DNA of 29,446 bases from an uncultured Lachnospiraceae bacterium. GTDB taxonomy: Bacteria; Bacillota; Clostridia; Lachnospirales; Lachnospiraceae. Numbering within the stretch: position 1 is the first letter of the stretch; each line of letters starts with the position of its first letter. Under the pieces are notes generated by a model. The model did not search any database and was not told where the DNA came from. It worked only from the letters and a program-made list of their open reading frames with translations. Where the stretch lies: NCBI GenBank assembly GCA_910577765.1, contig CAJTOV010000029.1, positions 1-29,446 of the forward strand, read 5' to 3'. A program made the position numbers and the translations under genes. Of the stretch, positions 16,049 to 22,966 are shown in pieces.

Positions 16049-16116
16049 TCTGGTGCAACAATGTACAAGGGCTGCACGTCTGAAAACGAAAAGAACGATT
16101 TGGGAGGATAAATACC

Positions 16117-17568
16117 ATGATAACAAATGACGCCACAATTCTGCGGGTAAAGCATGATGTACTTTGCGAGGTGGCTAAGCTGGCCTGGGCCGGAGAGCTG
16201 GAGGAGAAGCGGGATGAGCTTCCCTTCAAGATGATCCCGGGCCCCCAGGCCCAGTTCCGCTGCTGTATCTATAAGGAACGGGAGATCATTCACCAGAGGG
16301 TGCGCCTGGCAGAGGGCAAATGCCCTTCCGGGAAGAACTCCATCAATGTGGTCCAGGTAATCGGAGCCGCCTGTGAGGAGTGTCCCATTGCATCCTACGT
16401 CATCACCGACAACTGCCGGAAATGTATGGGCAAGGCCTGCCAGAATTCCTGCCATTTCGGTGCCATCACCATGAGTGATACCCGGGCCCACATTGATCCC
16501 GGCAAGTGTAAGGAGTGCGGCAAGTGTGCCCAGGCCTGTCCCTACAGCGCCATCGCCCATCTGGAACGGCCCTGCAAGAAGGTGTGTCCGGTGGATGCCA
16601 TCACCTACGACGACAACGGTATCTGCGTCATTGACGAGAAGAAATGTATCCAGTGCGGCGCCTGCATTCACAGCTGTCCCTTCGGCGCCATCGGCACCAG
16701 GACCTTCATGGTGGATGTGATCCGGCTGATCAATGCCGGCAAGCGGGTGGTTGCCATGGTAGCCCCGGCTACGGAAGGCCAGTTTGGAGAGAATATTACC
16801 ATGGCCAGCTGGCGGACGGCTCTTAAGAAGATCGGCTTTGCCGACATGGTGGAGGTGGCCCTGGGCGGCGACCTGACCGCGGCTGCGGAGGCGGCTGAGT
16901 GGGCGGAGGCCTACAAGGAGGGCAAGAAGATGACTACCTCCTGCTGTCCCGCGTTCGTCAACATGATCCGGCAGCATTTCCCGGCCCAGTTAGAGCATAT
17001 GTCCACCACCGTGTCTCCCATGTGTGCGGTTTCCCGTATGCTTAAGGAGCAGGAGCCGGGAACCATCACCGTATTCATCGGACCCTGCATTGCCAAGAAG
17101 AGCGAGACCCTGGATTTGAATATCACGGACAACGCGGATTATGCCATGACCTTTGGGGAGATCCGTGCCATGATGCGTGCCAGGGGCGTGGAGCTGGAGC
17201 CGGAGGACAATACCCTCCAGGACGGATCTGTCTTTGGCAAGCGTTTCGGCAATTCCGGCGGCGTGACTGCAGCCGTGGTCCAGTGCTTCAAGGAGATGAA
17301 TGAGGATATTGAGCCCAAGGTTATGCGGTGCAACGGCGCCGCCGAGTGTAAGAAGGCTTTGCTGCTGCTGAAGGTAGGCAAGCTGCCGGAGGACTTTGTG
17401 GAAGGTATGGTCTGCGTAGGCGGCTGTGTAGGCGGCCCCAGCAAGCATAAGGCAGAGCTGGAAGCCAAGAAGGCCCGGGACCTGCTGATCGGCCAGGCAG
17501 ACAAGCGGGAGGTTCATGAGAACCTGAAGGCCAAAGGCGTGGAGAATCTGGCCATGCACCGGCACTAA
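16117..17568 (+). CDS. [FeFe] hydrogenase, group B-like, monomeric with multiple [4Fe-4S] clusters
   Basis: The 483-residue protein has an N-terminal Cys-rich part (CEECP, CRKCMGKACQNSC), then ferredoxin-type motifs CKECGKCAQACP and CIQCGACIHSCP, then the H-cluster domain. H-cluster ligands are TSCCPA (Cys276-277), GPCIAKK (Cys324) and VCVGGCVGGP (Cys433, Cys437). The proton-relay Cys before the ligand is kept, but Met of MPC is Gly and the GGGQP tail is replaced, as in group B enzymes of gut Clostridia and Bacteroides. Group B function is poorly defined; ferredoxin-linked H2 production or uptake is assumed. GGGAGG precedes the ATG. A 68-base gap after the phosphatase gene holds no clear promoter. 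It ends at a strong hairpin. Maturases HydE, HydF and HydG are not in the window. Confidence 0.92.
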   Translation: MITNDATILRVKHDVLCEVAKLAWAGELEEKRDELPFKMIPGPQAQFRCCIYKEREIIHQRVRLAEGKCPSGKNSINVVQVIGAACEECPIASYVITDNCRKCMGKACQNSCHFGAITMSDTRAHIDPGKCKECGKCAQACPYSAIAHLERPCKKVCPVDAITYDDNGICVIDEKKCIQCGACIHSCPFGAIGTRTFMVDVIRLINAGKRVVAMVAPATEGQFGENITMASWRTALKKIGFADMVEVALGGDLTAAAEAAEWAEAYKEGKKMTTSCCPAFVNMIRQHFPAQLEHMSTTVSPMCAVSRMLKEQEPGTITVFIGPCIAKKSETLDLNITDNADYAMTFGEIRAMMRARGVELEPEDNTLQDGSVFGKRFGNSGGVTAAVVQCFKEMNEDIEPKVMRCNGAAECKKALLLLKVGKLPEDFVEGMVCVGGCVGGPSKHKAELEAKKARDLLIGQADKREVHENLKAKGVENLAMHRH

Positions 17569-17609
17569 GCGGAGACGGAAGAAAATGGAATAAGAAATTG
17601 AGTTGTGCG

Positions 17610-17634
17610 GCAGCAGGAGTGATCCTGCTGCTTT
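17610..17634 (+). terminator. hairpin after the hydrogenase operon
   Basis: GCAGCAGGA, four bases, TCCTGCTGC (17610-17631) then TTT: a perfect 9-base stem with a weak T-run, 42 bases past the hydrogenase stop. Confidence 0.7.
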
Positions 17635-17646
17635 GCGTTGTCATTC

Positions 17647-17704
17647 AAAAGGGAGTGCCGCAGGCTTTGCCGGCAGAAACCGGCTGGCCTGCGGCACTCC
17701 CTTT
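17647..17704 (-). terminator. strong hairpin between convergent genes, terminator of the 55-residue gene
   Basis: GGGAGTGCCGCAGGC (17651-17665) pairs perfectly with 17687-17701, with an inner GCCGG/CCGGC stem. On the minus strand it is followed by TTTTGAATG and lies 17 bases past the small gene's stop. It could also stop read-through from the hydrogenase operon. Confidence 0.8.
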
Positions 17705-17717
17705 GTCCGGGGAACTG

Positions 17718-17885
17718 CTACAGTGTGATATCTTCAACATTCACCCCCATGGAAGAAAGCTTGGCAATGGTAACCCTGATAAAATAGTCAAGCATTGCAT
17801 TTTCATGATCTCCATTGGCTTTTTTAATCTGCTGGAGCTCGGTATACCGGTCAATGGTACTGGTAATCAGTTCTTTTTCAGTCAT
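17718..17885 (-). CDS. small conserved-looking hypothetical protein, 55 residues
   Basis: The reading frame begins MTEKELITSTIDRYTELQQ and ends VNVEDITL, with stop TAG at 17718. It is acidic and predicted to be mostly helical, with no Cys, membrane segment or recognised motif. Support is unusually good for so short a gene: AAAGGAGG seven bases before the ATG, a near-perfect promoter 44 bases upstream, and a terminator hairpin just after the stop. I do not recognise the family. It is divergent from the FMN/FAD reductase gene and convergent with the hydrogenase operon. Confidence 0.8.
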   Translation of the reverse strand: MTEKELITSTIDRYTELQQIKKANGDHENAMLDYFIRVTIAKLSSMGVNVEDITL

Positions 17886-17928
17886 ACGCTCCCTCCTTTG
17901 CGGGTGGATTACTTATGTTACCTTTTTT

Positions 17929-17957
17929 ATTATAATGGAAAGAAAGAATCCTGTAAA
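17929..17957 (-). promoter_or_regulatory. sigma-A promoter of the 55-residue gene
   Basis: On the minus strand TTTACA (17952-17957), 17 bases, TATAAT (17929-17934). It is among the best promoters in the window. Confidence 0.88.
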
Positions 17958-17985
17958 GTCTTTGGAATAATTTCATAGGAAACTG

Positions 17986-18039
17986 TTGATATTTTATGCA
18001 AAACATGGTTAAATATACATAGATTGTTATTTAACAATC
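17986..18039 (+). promoter_or_regulatory. promoter and +1 inverted repeat of the FMN/FAD reductase gene
   Basis: TTGATA (17986-17991), 17 bases, TTAAAT (18009-18014) put the start of transcription near 18021. Immediately after lies an inverted repeat GATTGTTA-TT-TAACAATC (18022-18039). A protein bound there would block transcription. Its arms resemble Rex half sites, but the spacing is shorter than the 18-base Rex site. Confidence 0.6.
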
Positions 18040-18095
18040 AAGACGCAGTGCCAGGGACAGATGAGGAGTCCCTGGCGAAAAAGAAGGAGGGTAAT

Positions 18096-20684
18096 ATGAA
18101 AAGAAAGGTTTTATTATCGACGGCGTGTGTCATGACTGCGGTTTCCATGACAGCCTGCTCCGGCAGTTCTTCTACCTCAGCTACGACTGCGGCGGCTGAC
18201 GGGTCCAAGGCACCGGATACCACCCCGGCAGCAGCGGAAGCACTGTACACCGCAGGAAGCTATTCGGCTTCCGAGCAGGGCTTCGGCGGTCCGGTTACCG
18301 TCACCCTTACGGTGGACGAAAGCAAGATCACCGATGTGAAGATCGAAGGCAAGGACGAGACGCCCAATGTGGGAGGCGCGGCATTTGAGCCTCTGCAGAA
18401 GTCGGTGCTGGATGCCCAGTCCGGGGAAATCGATGCCGTGTCCGGAGCCACCATTACCTCTGATGCAGTGAAAAAGGCTGTGGCCAATGCCATCGGCCAG
18501 GCCAAAGGCGAGGCTGCGGCACCGGCCGGGGAGCTGGCATTTACCGCAGGCACCTATACCGGCAGCGGCGAAGGCTACAACGGACCGGTGGAAGTCAGTG
18601 TAACCTTTGACGACAAGGCCGTGACAGCCATTGAGGTTACCTCCAGCAAGGAGACCGAGCATGTAGGAGACATTGCATTTGACATTCTGATTCCTGACAT
18701 GATTAAGGCCAACGGAACCGGCGTGGATGCCGTATCCGGCGCTACCTTCTCCAGCCGTGCTTTAAAGGAAGCCGTCAATGCCGCCGCTGAGGAAGCCGGT
18801 GTTACCAATGCTTCCCAGTTTGCTGCCAATACGGTGGAAGTCAAGGCCCAGGCTCCCATTGAGGATACCTGGGATGTAGTGATCGTAGGTGCCGGCGGAG
18901 CAGGTATCACCGCGGCAGCCCAGGCAGCCCAGGACGGCAACACAGTGCTGGTGATCGAGAAGAATGCGGAGATCGGCGGCAATACCCTGGTATCCGGCGG
19001 CCAGTATCAGAGCGTCATGCCTTATCTGGTATGGGACGAGAAAGATCCGGACGCCACCACCGGCGTAGGCTTTGACGGAAATACATATAATAAGGTAAAA
19101 TCCGTCAACGGCTGTATCAATGAGCTGAAGATGATCTATGACTGGTCCGAAGAGGAATTTGACGCGGACTACTATAAGAACAATGAGTTTGTAGCCGGCG
19201 ACGCGGCAGAGCTTTCCAAACACGGTGTCCATGCAGACTACCTGCCCACCCTCCAGGCGCTTAAGAAGGAGATCAAGGCATACCTTGACTGGGCACAGCC
19301 CAAGCTGGATGCAGGCACCCCCGAATCCGAGATTACCCTGTTCTCCACCCTGAACCTGCACATTTTCCAGACCTACTACGGCGGCCTGCGCCAGAGTGCA
19401 GACGGCTCTGAGTGGATCTATGGCAACGTGGACCTGGTGAAGCAGTTCATCGAAGACGGCCAGGACATCAAGCCGTGGCTGGAGGCCATGGGCTCCACCT
19501 TTGTGGAAGACACCCAGCCCACCCTGATCGGTGCTCTGTGGTACAGAGAGAATGAATTCATCGGCGCCAATGTGGATGCAGACGGCGACGGCACCCCGGA
19601 AGAGTATAAGGGCCGCTGGGGCAGCTACTTTATGGCTCCCATGACCACCTTCCTTCAGAGCAATGACAAGAACCAGATTATGACCAGGACCACTGCGGAT
19701 GAGCTGATCGTGGAGGATGGCCGTGTTACCGGTGTGAAGGCCACCATGTATGACGGCACGGAAGTGACCGCCAAGGCAGCCAAGGGTGTGATTCTGGCAA
19801 CCGGCGGCTATGCGGCCAACATTGAGAAGGTTGTGGAGGCCAATGAGTACTGGTCTTCCGAGTATCTGTCCACTGCTACCAAGACCACCAACCGGAACTC
19901 CCTGACCGGAAGCGGTATTGAGATGGCCCAGGAGGTAGGCGCGGCTGTTACCGGCGAAGGATTTACCCAGCTTATGCCCATCAGCTGGGTGGACAACGGC
20001 AACCTGGCATTTGGCGGCGGCAACTATGCCGTTTACATCAACCCCACCACCGGCAAGCGGTTTGTGGACGAAGGCTCCGAGCGTGACGTACTGTCCCTGG
20101 CAGAGTTTGAGAACGGCATTGAGGTCAACGGAACCAAGGGTGTGTTCCTGGAGATCTACAATGCTTCCGAGCCCATTCCCGGCCCGATCCAGCTTGGTGA
20201 AGGGGATTATGACGGCAGATATTACCGGCGGAAAGCCAACGAAGAAGAGCTGAATGAGCTGTTTAAGGAGATCGGTGTCACGGCGGATGCCAAGACTATT
20301 CTTGAGACCATTGAGAAGTACGATATGGCAGTTATGGGCCAGGGCGAGTTTGAGGATGTGGGCAAGGCCATTGCTTCCAGAACCATCGGTGATGTGGATA
20401 AGAAGGATGACGGAAGCTACAATGTGGATACCTATGCCCTTGAGGGCACTGAGCTGACCCTGCGTCTCATGGCTCCCTCCACCCATCACACCATGGGCGG
20501 CCTGGTAGTAGATACCGAACGCCACGTGCTGGATGAGGAAGGCAAGGCCATTGAAGGTCTGTACGCAGCCGGCGAAGTCACCGGCGGTATCCACGGCGGC
20601 AACCGCCTGGGCGGAAATGCCATCACCGAGATCATCGTATCCGGGCGGACTGCGGCTAAGGCCATTACGGAAGATAATAAATAA
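18096..20684 (+). CDS. lipid-anchored FMN/FAD reductase, fumarate/urocanate reductase-like, with two FMN-binding domains
   Basis: The 862-residue protein starts at ATG 18096 after AAGGAGGG; an in-frame upstream ATG at 18024 falls inside the operator region. A signal peptide ends in lipobox MTAC (Cys21), placing it outside the membrane. Two FMN-binding domains follow, with covalent-FMN motifs DAVSGAT at residues 113-119 and 211-217, the targets of the flavin transferase ApbE. An FAD domain starts near residue 260 (DVVIVGAGGAGITAAAQAA). The C-terminal part has GKRFVDEGSERD, STHHTMGGLVVD and GGNRLGGNA, which match the proton-donor Arg and substrate-binding His/Arg of fumarate-reductase-family enzymes. 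It probably reduces an unsaturated acid outside the cell using electrons from the membrane. The electron acceptor is not predictable. Neither apbE nor a membrane electron donor is in the window. Confidence 0.92.
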   Translation: MKRKVLLSTACVMTAVSMTACSGSSSTSATTAAADGSKAPDTTPAAAEALYTAGSYSASEQGFGGPVTVTLTVDESKITDVKIEGKDETPNVGGAAFEPLQKSVLDAQSGEIDAVSGATITSDAVKKAVANAIGQAKGEAAAPAGELAFTAGTYTGSGEGYNGPVEVSVTFDDKAVTAIEVTSSKETEHVGDIAFDILIPDMIKANGTGVDAVSGATFSSRALKEAVNAAAEEAGVTNASQFAANTVEVKAQAPIEDTWDVVIVGAGGAGITAAAQAAQDGNTVLVIEKNAEIGGNTLVSGGQYQSVMPYLVWDEKDPDATTGVGFDGNTYNKVKSVNGCINELKMIYDWSEEEFDADYYKNNEFVAGDAAELSKHGVHADYLPTLQALKKEIKAYLDWAQPKLDAGTPESEITLFSTLNLHIFQTYYGGLRQSADGSEWIYGNVDLVKQFIEDGQDIKPWLEAMGSTFVEDTQPTLIGALWYRENEFIGANVDADGDGTPEEYKGRWGSYFMAPMTTFLQSNDKNQIMTRTTADELIVEDGRVTGVKATMYDGTEVTAKAAKGVILATGGYAANIEKVVEANEYWSSEYLSTATKTTNRNSLTGSGIEMAQEVGAAVTGEGFTQLMPISWVDNGNLAFGGGNYAVYINPTTGKRFVDEGSERDVLSLAEFENGIEVNGTKGVFLEIYNASEPIPGPIQLGEGDYDGRYYRRKANEEELNELFKEIGVTADAKTILETIEKYDMAVMGQGEFEDVGKAIASRTIGDVDKKDDGSYNVDTYALEGTELTLRLMAPSTHHTMGGLVVDTERHVLDEEGKAIEGLYAAGEVTGGIHGGNRLGGNAITEIIVSGRTAAKAITEDNK

Positions 20685-20745
20685 TCGGAATTCTATGGAG
20701 GCAGATAAAGGTGCCTACCCATGAATCCCGATTCCCGGCAAAATG

Positions 20746-20794
20746 GGGTGCTGCAATATCACGGGTTCCAGTGATGTTGCAGCATCCTTTTTTA
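20746..20794 (+). terminator. intrinsic terminator after the FMN/FAD reductase gene
   Basis: GGTGCTGCAATATCAC (20747-20762) pairs with GTGATGTTGCAGCATCC (20771-20787), followed by seven T in eight bases. Confidence 0.9.
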
Positions 20795-20810
20795 CGTTTC
20801 ATAAAGATGG

Positions 20811-21202
20811 TTGATAAATTCCCAGCTTGCAAAGGAAAACAAAAAGTTTCTTTATAGCCTGGCCAGGGAGGGAGCCAGAGCCAGGGAATACAAGGATGCC
20901 CTTTTGTGGCTGAAGGACAGTGGTATGATTCGGAGAGTCGGCCTGGTAAAAGGAGGGCGCTGCCTTTAAAAGCTTATGAGGATTTAAAAGCGTTTAAGAT
21001 TTACCATCTGGATATTGGGCTTTTGCGGGTACTCTGCGAGATAGATCCGGCAATTATTCTGGATTCCGATGCTGTATTCCGGGAATTTACGGGAAGCCTT
21101 ACAGAACAGTTTGTGCTTCAGGAACTACAGGCGCTGAATCCGTCACCATCCATTTACTATTGGAGTGAAGGCGCCACGTCAGAAGTGGATTACCTTATTT
21201 GA
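20811..21202 (+). pseudogene. frameshifted and truncated DUF4143 (AAA-type ATPase) remnant
   Basis: Two frames together give the middle part of a DUF4143 protein. The first frame reads NSQLAKENKKFLYSLARE and REYKDALLWLKDSGMIRR before a stop at 20967. The second, from about 20955, reads ALPLKAYEDLKAFKIYHL, then LTEQFVLQELQAL and ends TSEVDYLI at a stop at 21202. A single frameshift near 20950-20965 separates them. The N-terminal ATPase half and the C-terminal nuclease-like end are missing. Its end overlaps the end of the convergent crp-type gene by eight bases. Intact relatives are about 400-450 residues. The 98-residue second-frame piece could be miscalled as an intact gene. Confidence 0.8.
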
Positions 21203-21857
21203 CATCCATTTTTATCTCAAACCGGTTTCTGTGATATGCAATCAGGCCGTCCCTTTTCATCTTTCCAAGTTCCTTTGACAAAGCGCTGCGGTCCAGATTC
21301 AGATAGTCGGCCAGCTGCTGGCGGTCAAAGGGTATCGTGATTCGGCTGCTTCCCTGGGCGGAGACCTGCTGGGAAAAATAGGAAAACAGCCGTCCCCGGA
21401 TGGTCTTGGGGGACGTGTGCAGGCTGCGCCTGGAAAGCTGCAAATTTTTTTCCGCACTGATCATAAGAAGATTCTGAATCAGCCTGTTCTGACTTTCCCA
21501 CAAGGGTCCGAAAGAGAAAAGTCCCGGGACATTTATGAATAAAATATCGCTGTCCTCATTGGCCACCGCGTCCACCAGCATGGGCTCATCAGGGATACAG
21601 GCGTAGGATTCCGCAAACACACCTCCAGCAGGGGTAATATTCAGGATGCCTTTGTCTCCCCAGAGATCCGTATGCTCAATCCGGACACTTCCGGAAAGGA
21701 CAAGGCCGATTTCCGTCACCATGCTTCCGGCAGCAAAAATCACCTCCCCTTTTTTATAGCTGACTGTCCGAAAATCCAGACGTTCCGCCATATTCCGGAT
21801 ATCCTCCTCTGTGCATCCCCGAAAAAGGGCTGTTCTGGAAATAAAATTCAATATCAT
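21195..21857 (-). CDS. Crp/Fnr-family transcriptional regulator
   Basis: The 220-residue protein has an N-terminal cyclic-nucleotide-type beta-barrel (SYKKGEVIFAAGSMVTEIG, residues about 33-51) and a C-terminal helix-turn-helix (RQQLADYLNLDRSALSKELG, about 180-199). It has only two Cys (in FRGCTEED and ESYACIPDE), so it lacks the four-Cys Fe-S cluster of Fnr, and the cAMP-contact motif of Crp is not obvious. It belongs to the broad Clostridial Crp/Fnr group, often linked to nitrosative or redox stress genes such as hcp. It is divergent from the ferredoxin gene 86 bases away, which carries a matching palindrome. Confidence 0.93.
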   Translation of the reverse strand: MILNFISRTALFRGCTEEDIRNMAERLDFRTVSYKKGEVIFAAGSMVTEIGLVLSGSVRIEHTDLWGDKGILNITPAGGVFAESYACIPDEPMLVDAVANEDSDILFINVPGLFSFGPLWESQNRLIQNLLMISAEKNLQLSRRSLHTSPKTIRGRLFSYFSQQVSAQGSSRITIPFDRQQLADYLNLDRSALSKELGKMKRDGLIAYHRNRFEIKMDVK

Positions 21858-21871
21858 AAATCCTCATTTCC

Positions 21872-21885
21872 GTGGTTATAACCAC
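21872..21885. promoter_or_regulatory. perfect 14-base palindrome, probable Crp/Fnr operator
   Basis: GTGGTTATAACCAC is a perfect palindrome in the divergent region of the regulator and ferredoxin genes. TATAAT stands at 21908-21913, so transcription would start near 21920 and the palindrome centre would be at about -41.5, the class II activator position for Crp/Fnr proteins. Confidence 0.7.
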
Positions 21886-21943
21886 ATACTTCTGAAAAAT
21901 ATTGTAGTATAATCAGGGACAGAAAGTCAAGGAGGAATACAGA

Positions 21944-22657
21944 ATGCTCAGGAAGATCATAAAAATTGATGAAAGCAAATGCAACGGCTGTGGTGCGTGT
22001 GCCGCGGCCTGCCACGAGGGAGCCATTGAGATGATAGACGGTAAAGCGGTGCTGACCCGGGAGGATTACTGCGACGGTCTGGGGGACTGCCTGCCGGAAT
22101 GCCCCACCGGCGCCATCAGCTTTGAGGAACGGGAAGCACCTGCCTATGACCAGGCAGCGGTTCTTGCTGCCAGACAGAAGAAGTCAGAAAATTCGGATAC
22201 AACCCTCCATGCAGGCTGTCCGGGGACGCAGATGCGCCAGATGGCCCATTCCGAGAGGAAAAACACCCCATCCGCCCAAACGGCAGGAGTTTCCCGGCTG
22301 GGCCAGTGGCCCTGCCAGATCAGGCTTGCTCCGGTGAACGCCCCTTATTTCAGTGGAGCTAAGCTGCTGATTGCGGCTGACTGTACCGCATATGCCTATG
22401 CAAATATCCATGAGGATTTTATGAAGGGCAAAATCACCCTCATTGGATGCCCCAAGCTGGATTCTGTGGATTACAGCGAAAAGCTGACGGAAATTATACG
22501 GAACAACCATATCAGGAGTGTAACCATTCTGCGGATGGAGGTTCCCTGCTGCAAAGGACTGGAGGCGGCGGCAAAGAAAGCCTTGCAGGAAAGCGGGAAA
22601 TTCATTCCCTGGCAGACCGTAACCGTATCTGTGGATGGAAAGATTCTTGATGCTTAG
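21944..22657 (+). CDS. two-cluster ferredoxin with C-terminal Cys-containing domain
   Basis: The 237-residue protein begins with a bacterial 2x[4Fe-4S] ferredoxin domain: CNGCGACAAACHEGA (residues about 13-27) and CDGLGDCLPECPTGA (about 46-60). After a Gln/Ser/Lys-rich linker, the C-terminal half (LAPVNAPYFSGAKLLIAADC, LIGCPKL, EVPCCKGLE) has four further Cys, probably metal or cluster ligands. This arrangement is found in Clostridia next to Crp/Fnr regulators and often hybrid-cluster protein genes. The start follows CAAGGAGGAAT. The regulator gene is divergent and the palindrome between them lies at an activator position. The function is probably electron transfer or nitrosative-stress related; this is inference. 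Confidence 0.88.
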   Translation: MLRKIIKIDESKCNGCGACAAACHEGAIEMIDGKAVLTREDYCDGLGDCLPECPTGAISFEEREAPAYDQAAVLAARQKKSENSDTTLHAGCPGTQMRQMAHSERKNTPSAQTAGVSRLGQWPCQIRLAPVNAPYFSGAKLLIAADCTAYAYANIHEDFMKGKITLIGCPKLDSVDYSEKLTEIIRNNHIRSVTILRMEVPCCKGLEAAAKKALQESGKFIPWQTVTVSVDGKILDA

Positions 22658-22668
22658 TGTACGGGATC

Positions 22669-22843
22669 GTAACAGCTCAAGGGGCGTCTGAACTGTTGCA
22701 CTGGATCGTAACAGTTCAGATAGGTCTGCGCGTTCACCGCGCTGACCGTACGAAAACGTAATGGTCGCGGGCATACGGCCCATCGCGCAGCGATCCTAAA
22801 TGGCCGTATGACGTAACAGTTCAAGGGGTATCTGAACTGTTAC
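22669..22843. repeat. compound hairpin repeat with GTAACAGTTCA arms
   Basis: Two GTAACAGTTCA-type hairpins flank the element: 22669-22699 (imperfect arms) and 22813-22843 (perfect 11-base arms, 9-base loop AGGGGTATC). A lone half, GTAACAGTTCAGATAG, lies at 22708-22723. Between them are further inverted repeats CTGCGCG/CGCGCAG, GACCGTACG/CGTAATGGTC and CATACGGCC/GGCCGTATG. No open frame of note is present. It looks like a non-coding intergenic repeat, possibly a REP-like or MITE-like element. Confidence 0.75.
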
Positions 22844-22884
22844 ACTGGATCAACTGTAAGTTTGAAAAATAATGATAAACCCTC

Positions 22885-22913
22885 TTGTAATTAGGCAGCC
22901 AATATGGTATATT
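22885..22913 (+). promoter_or_regulatory. sigma-A promoter of the LacI gene
   Basis: TTGTAA (22885-22890), 17 bases ending TGG, TATATT (22908-22913). Transcription should start near 22920, directly before operator site 1. Confidence 0.85.
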
Positions 22914-22920
22914 ATTTTTA

Positions 22921-22936
22921 AGTTAAACGATTAAAT
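22921..22936. promoter_or_regulatory. LacI-type operator site 1 (autoregulation)
   Basis: AGTTAAACGATTAAAT, matching consensus GTTTAAWCGATTAAAC at 13 of 16 bases. It lies at the predicted transcription start of the LacI gene, so binding would repress it. Confidence 0.7.
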
Positions 22937-22966
22937 AAACGCCAATATAGGATTTAGTGACAGACC

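Larger units (their letters stand above)
22658..22966. other. 309-base gap between ferredoxin and LacI genes
   Basis: No gene is present. It holds the compound hairpin repeat (22669-22843), the LacI promoter and operator site 1. I see no small frame with a good ribosome site. Confidence 0.8.

Noticed and set aside
16042..16977. A 311-residue antisense frame
   Set aside because: It is opposite the group B-like hydrogenase, whose cluster motifs are unambiguous.
17598..17978. A 126-residue plus-strand frame
   Set aside because: It spans two terminator hairpins and lies antisense to the well-supported 55-residue gene and its promoter.
18022..18039. Canonical Rex site before the FMN/FAD reductase gene
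   Set aside because: The TTGTTA and TAACAA arms are only two bases apart, giving 14 instead of 18 bases; kept only as an unassigned operator.
18762..20594. A 610-residue antisense frame
   Set aside because: It is opposite the FMN/FAD reductase gene, has no family features and arises from codon bias in GC-rich DNA.
20906..21202. Intact 98-residue gene
   Set aside because: The upstream DUF4143 sequence continues in another frame, so this is a pseudogene piece.
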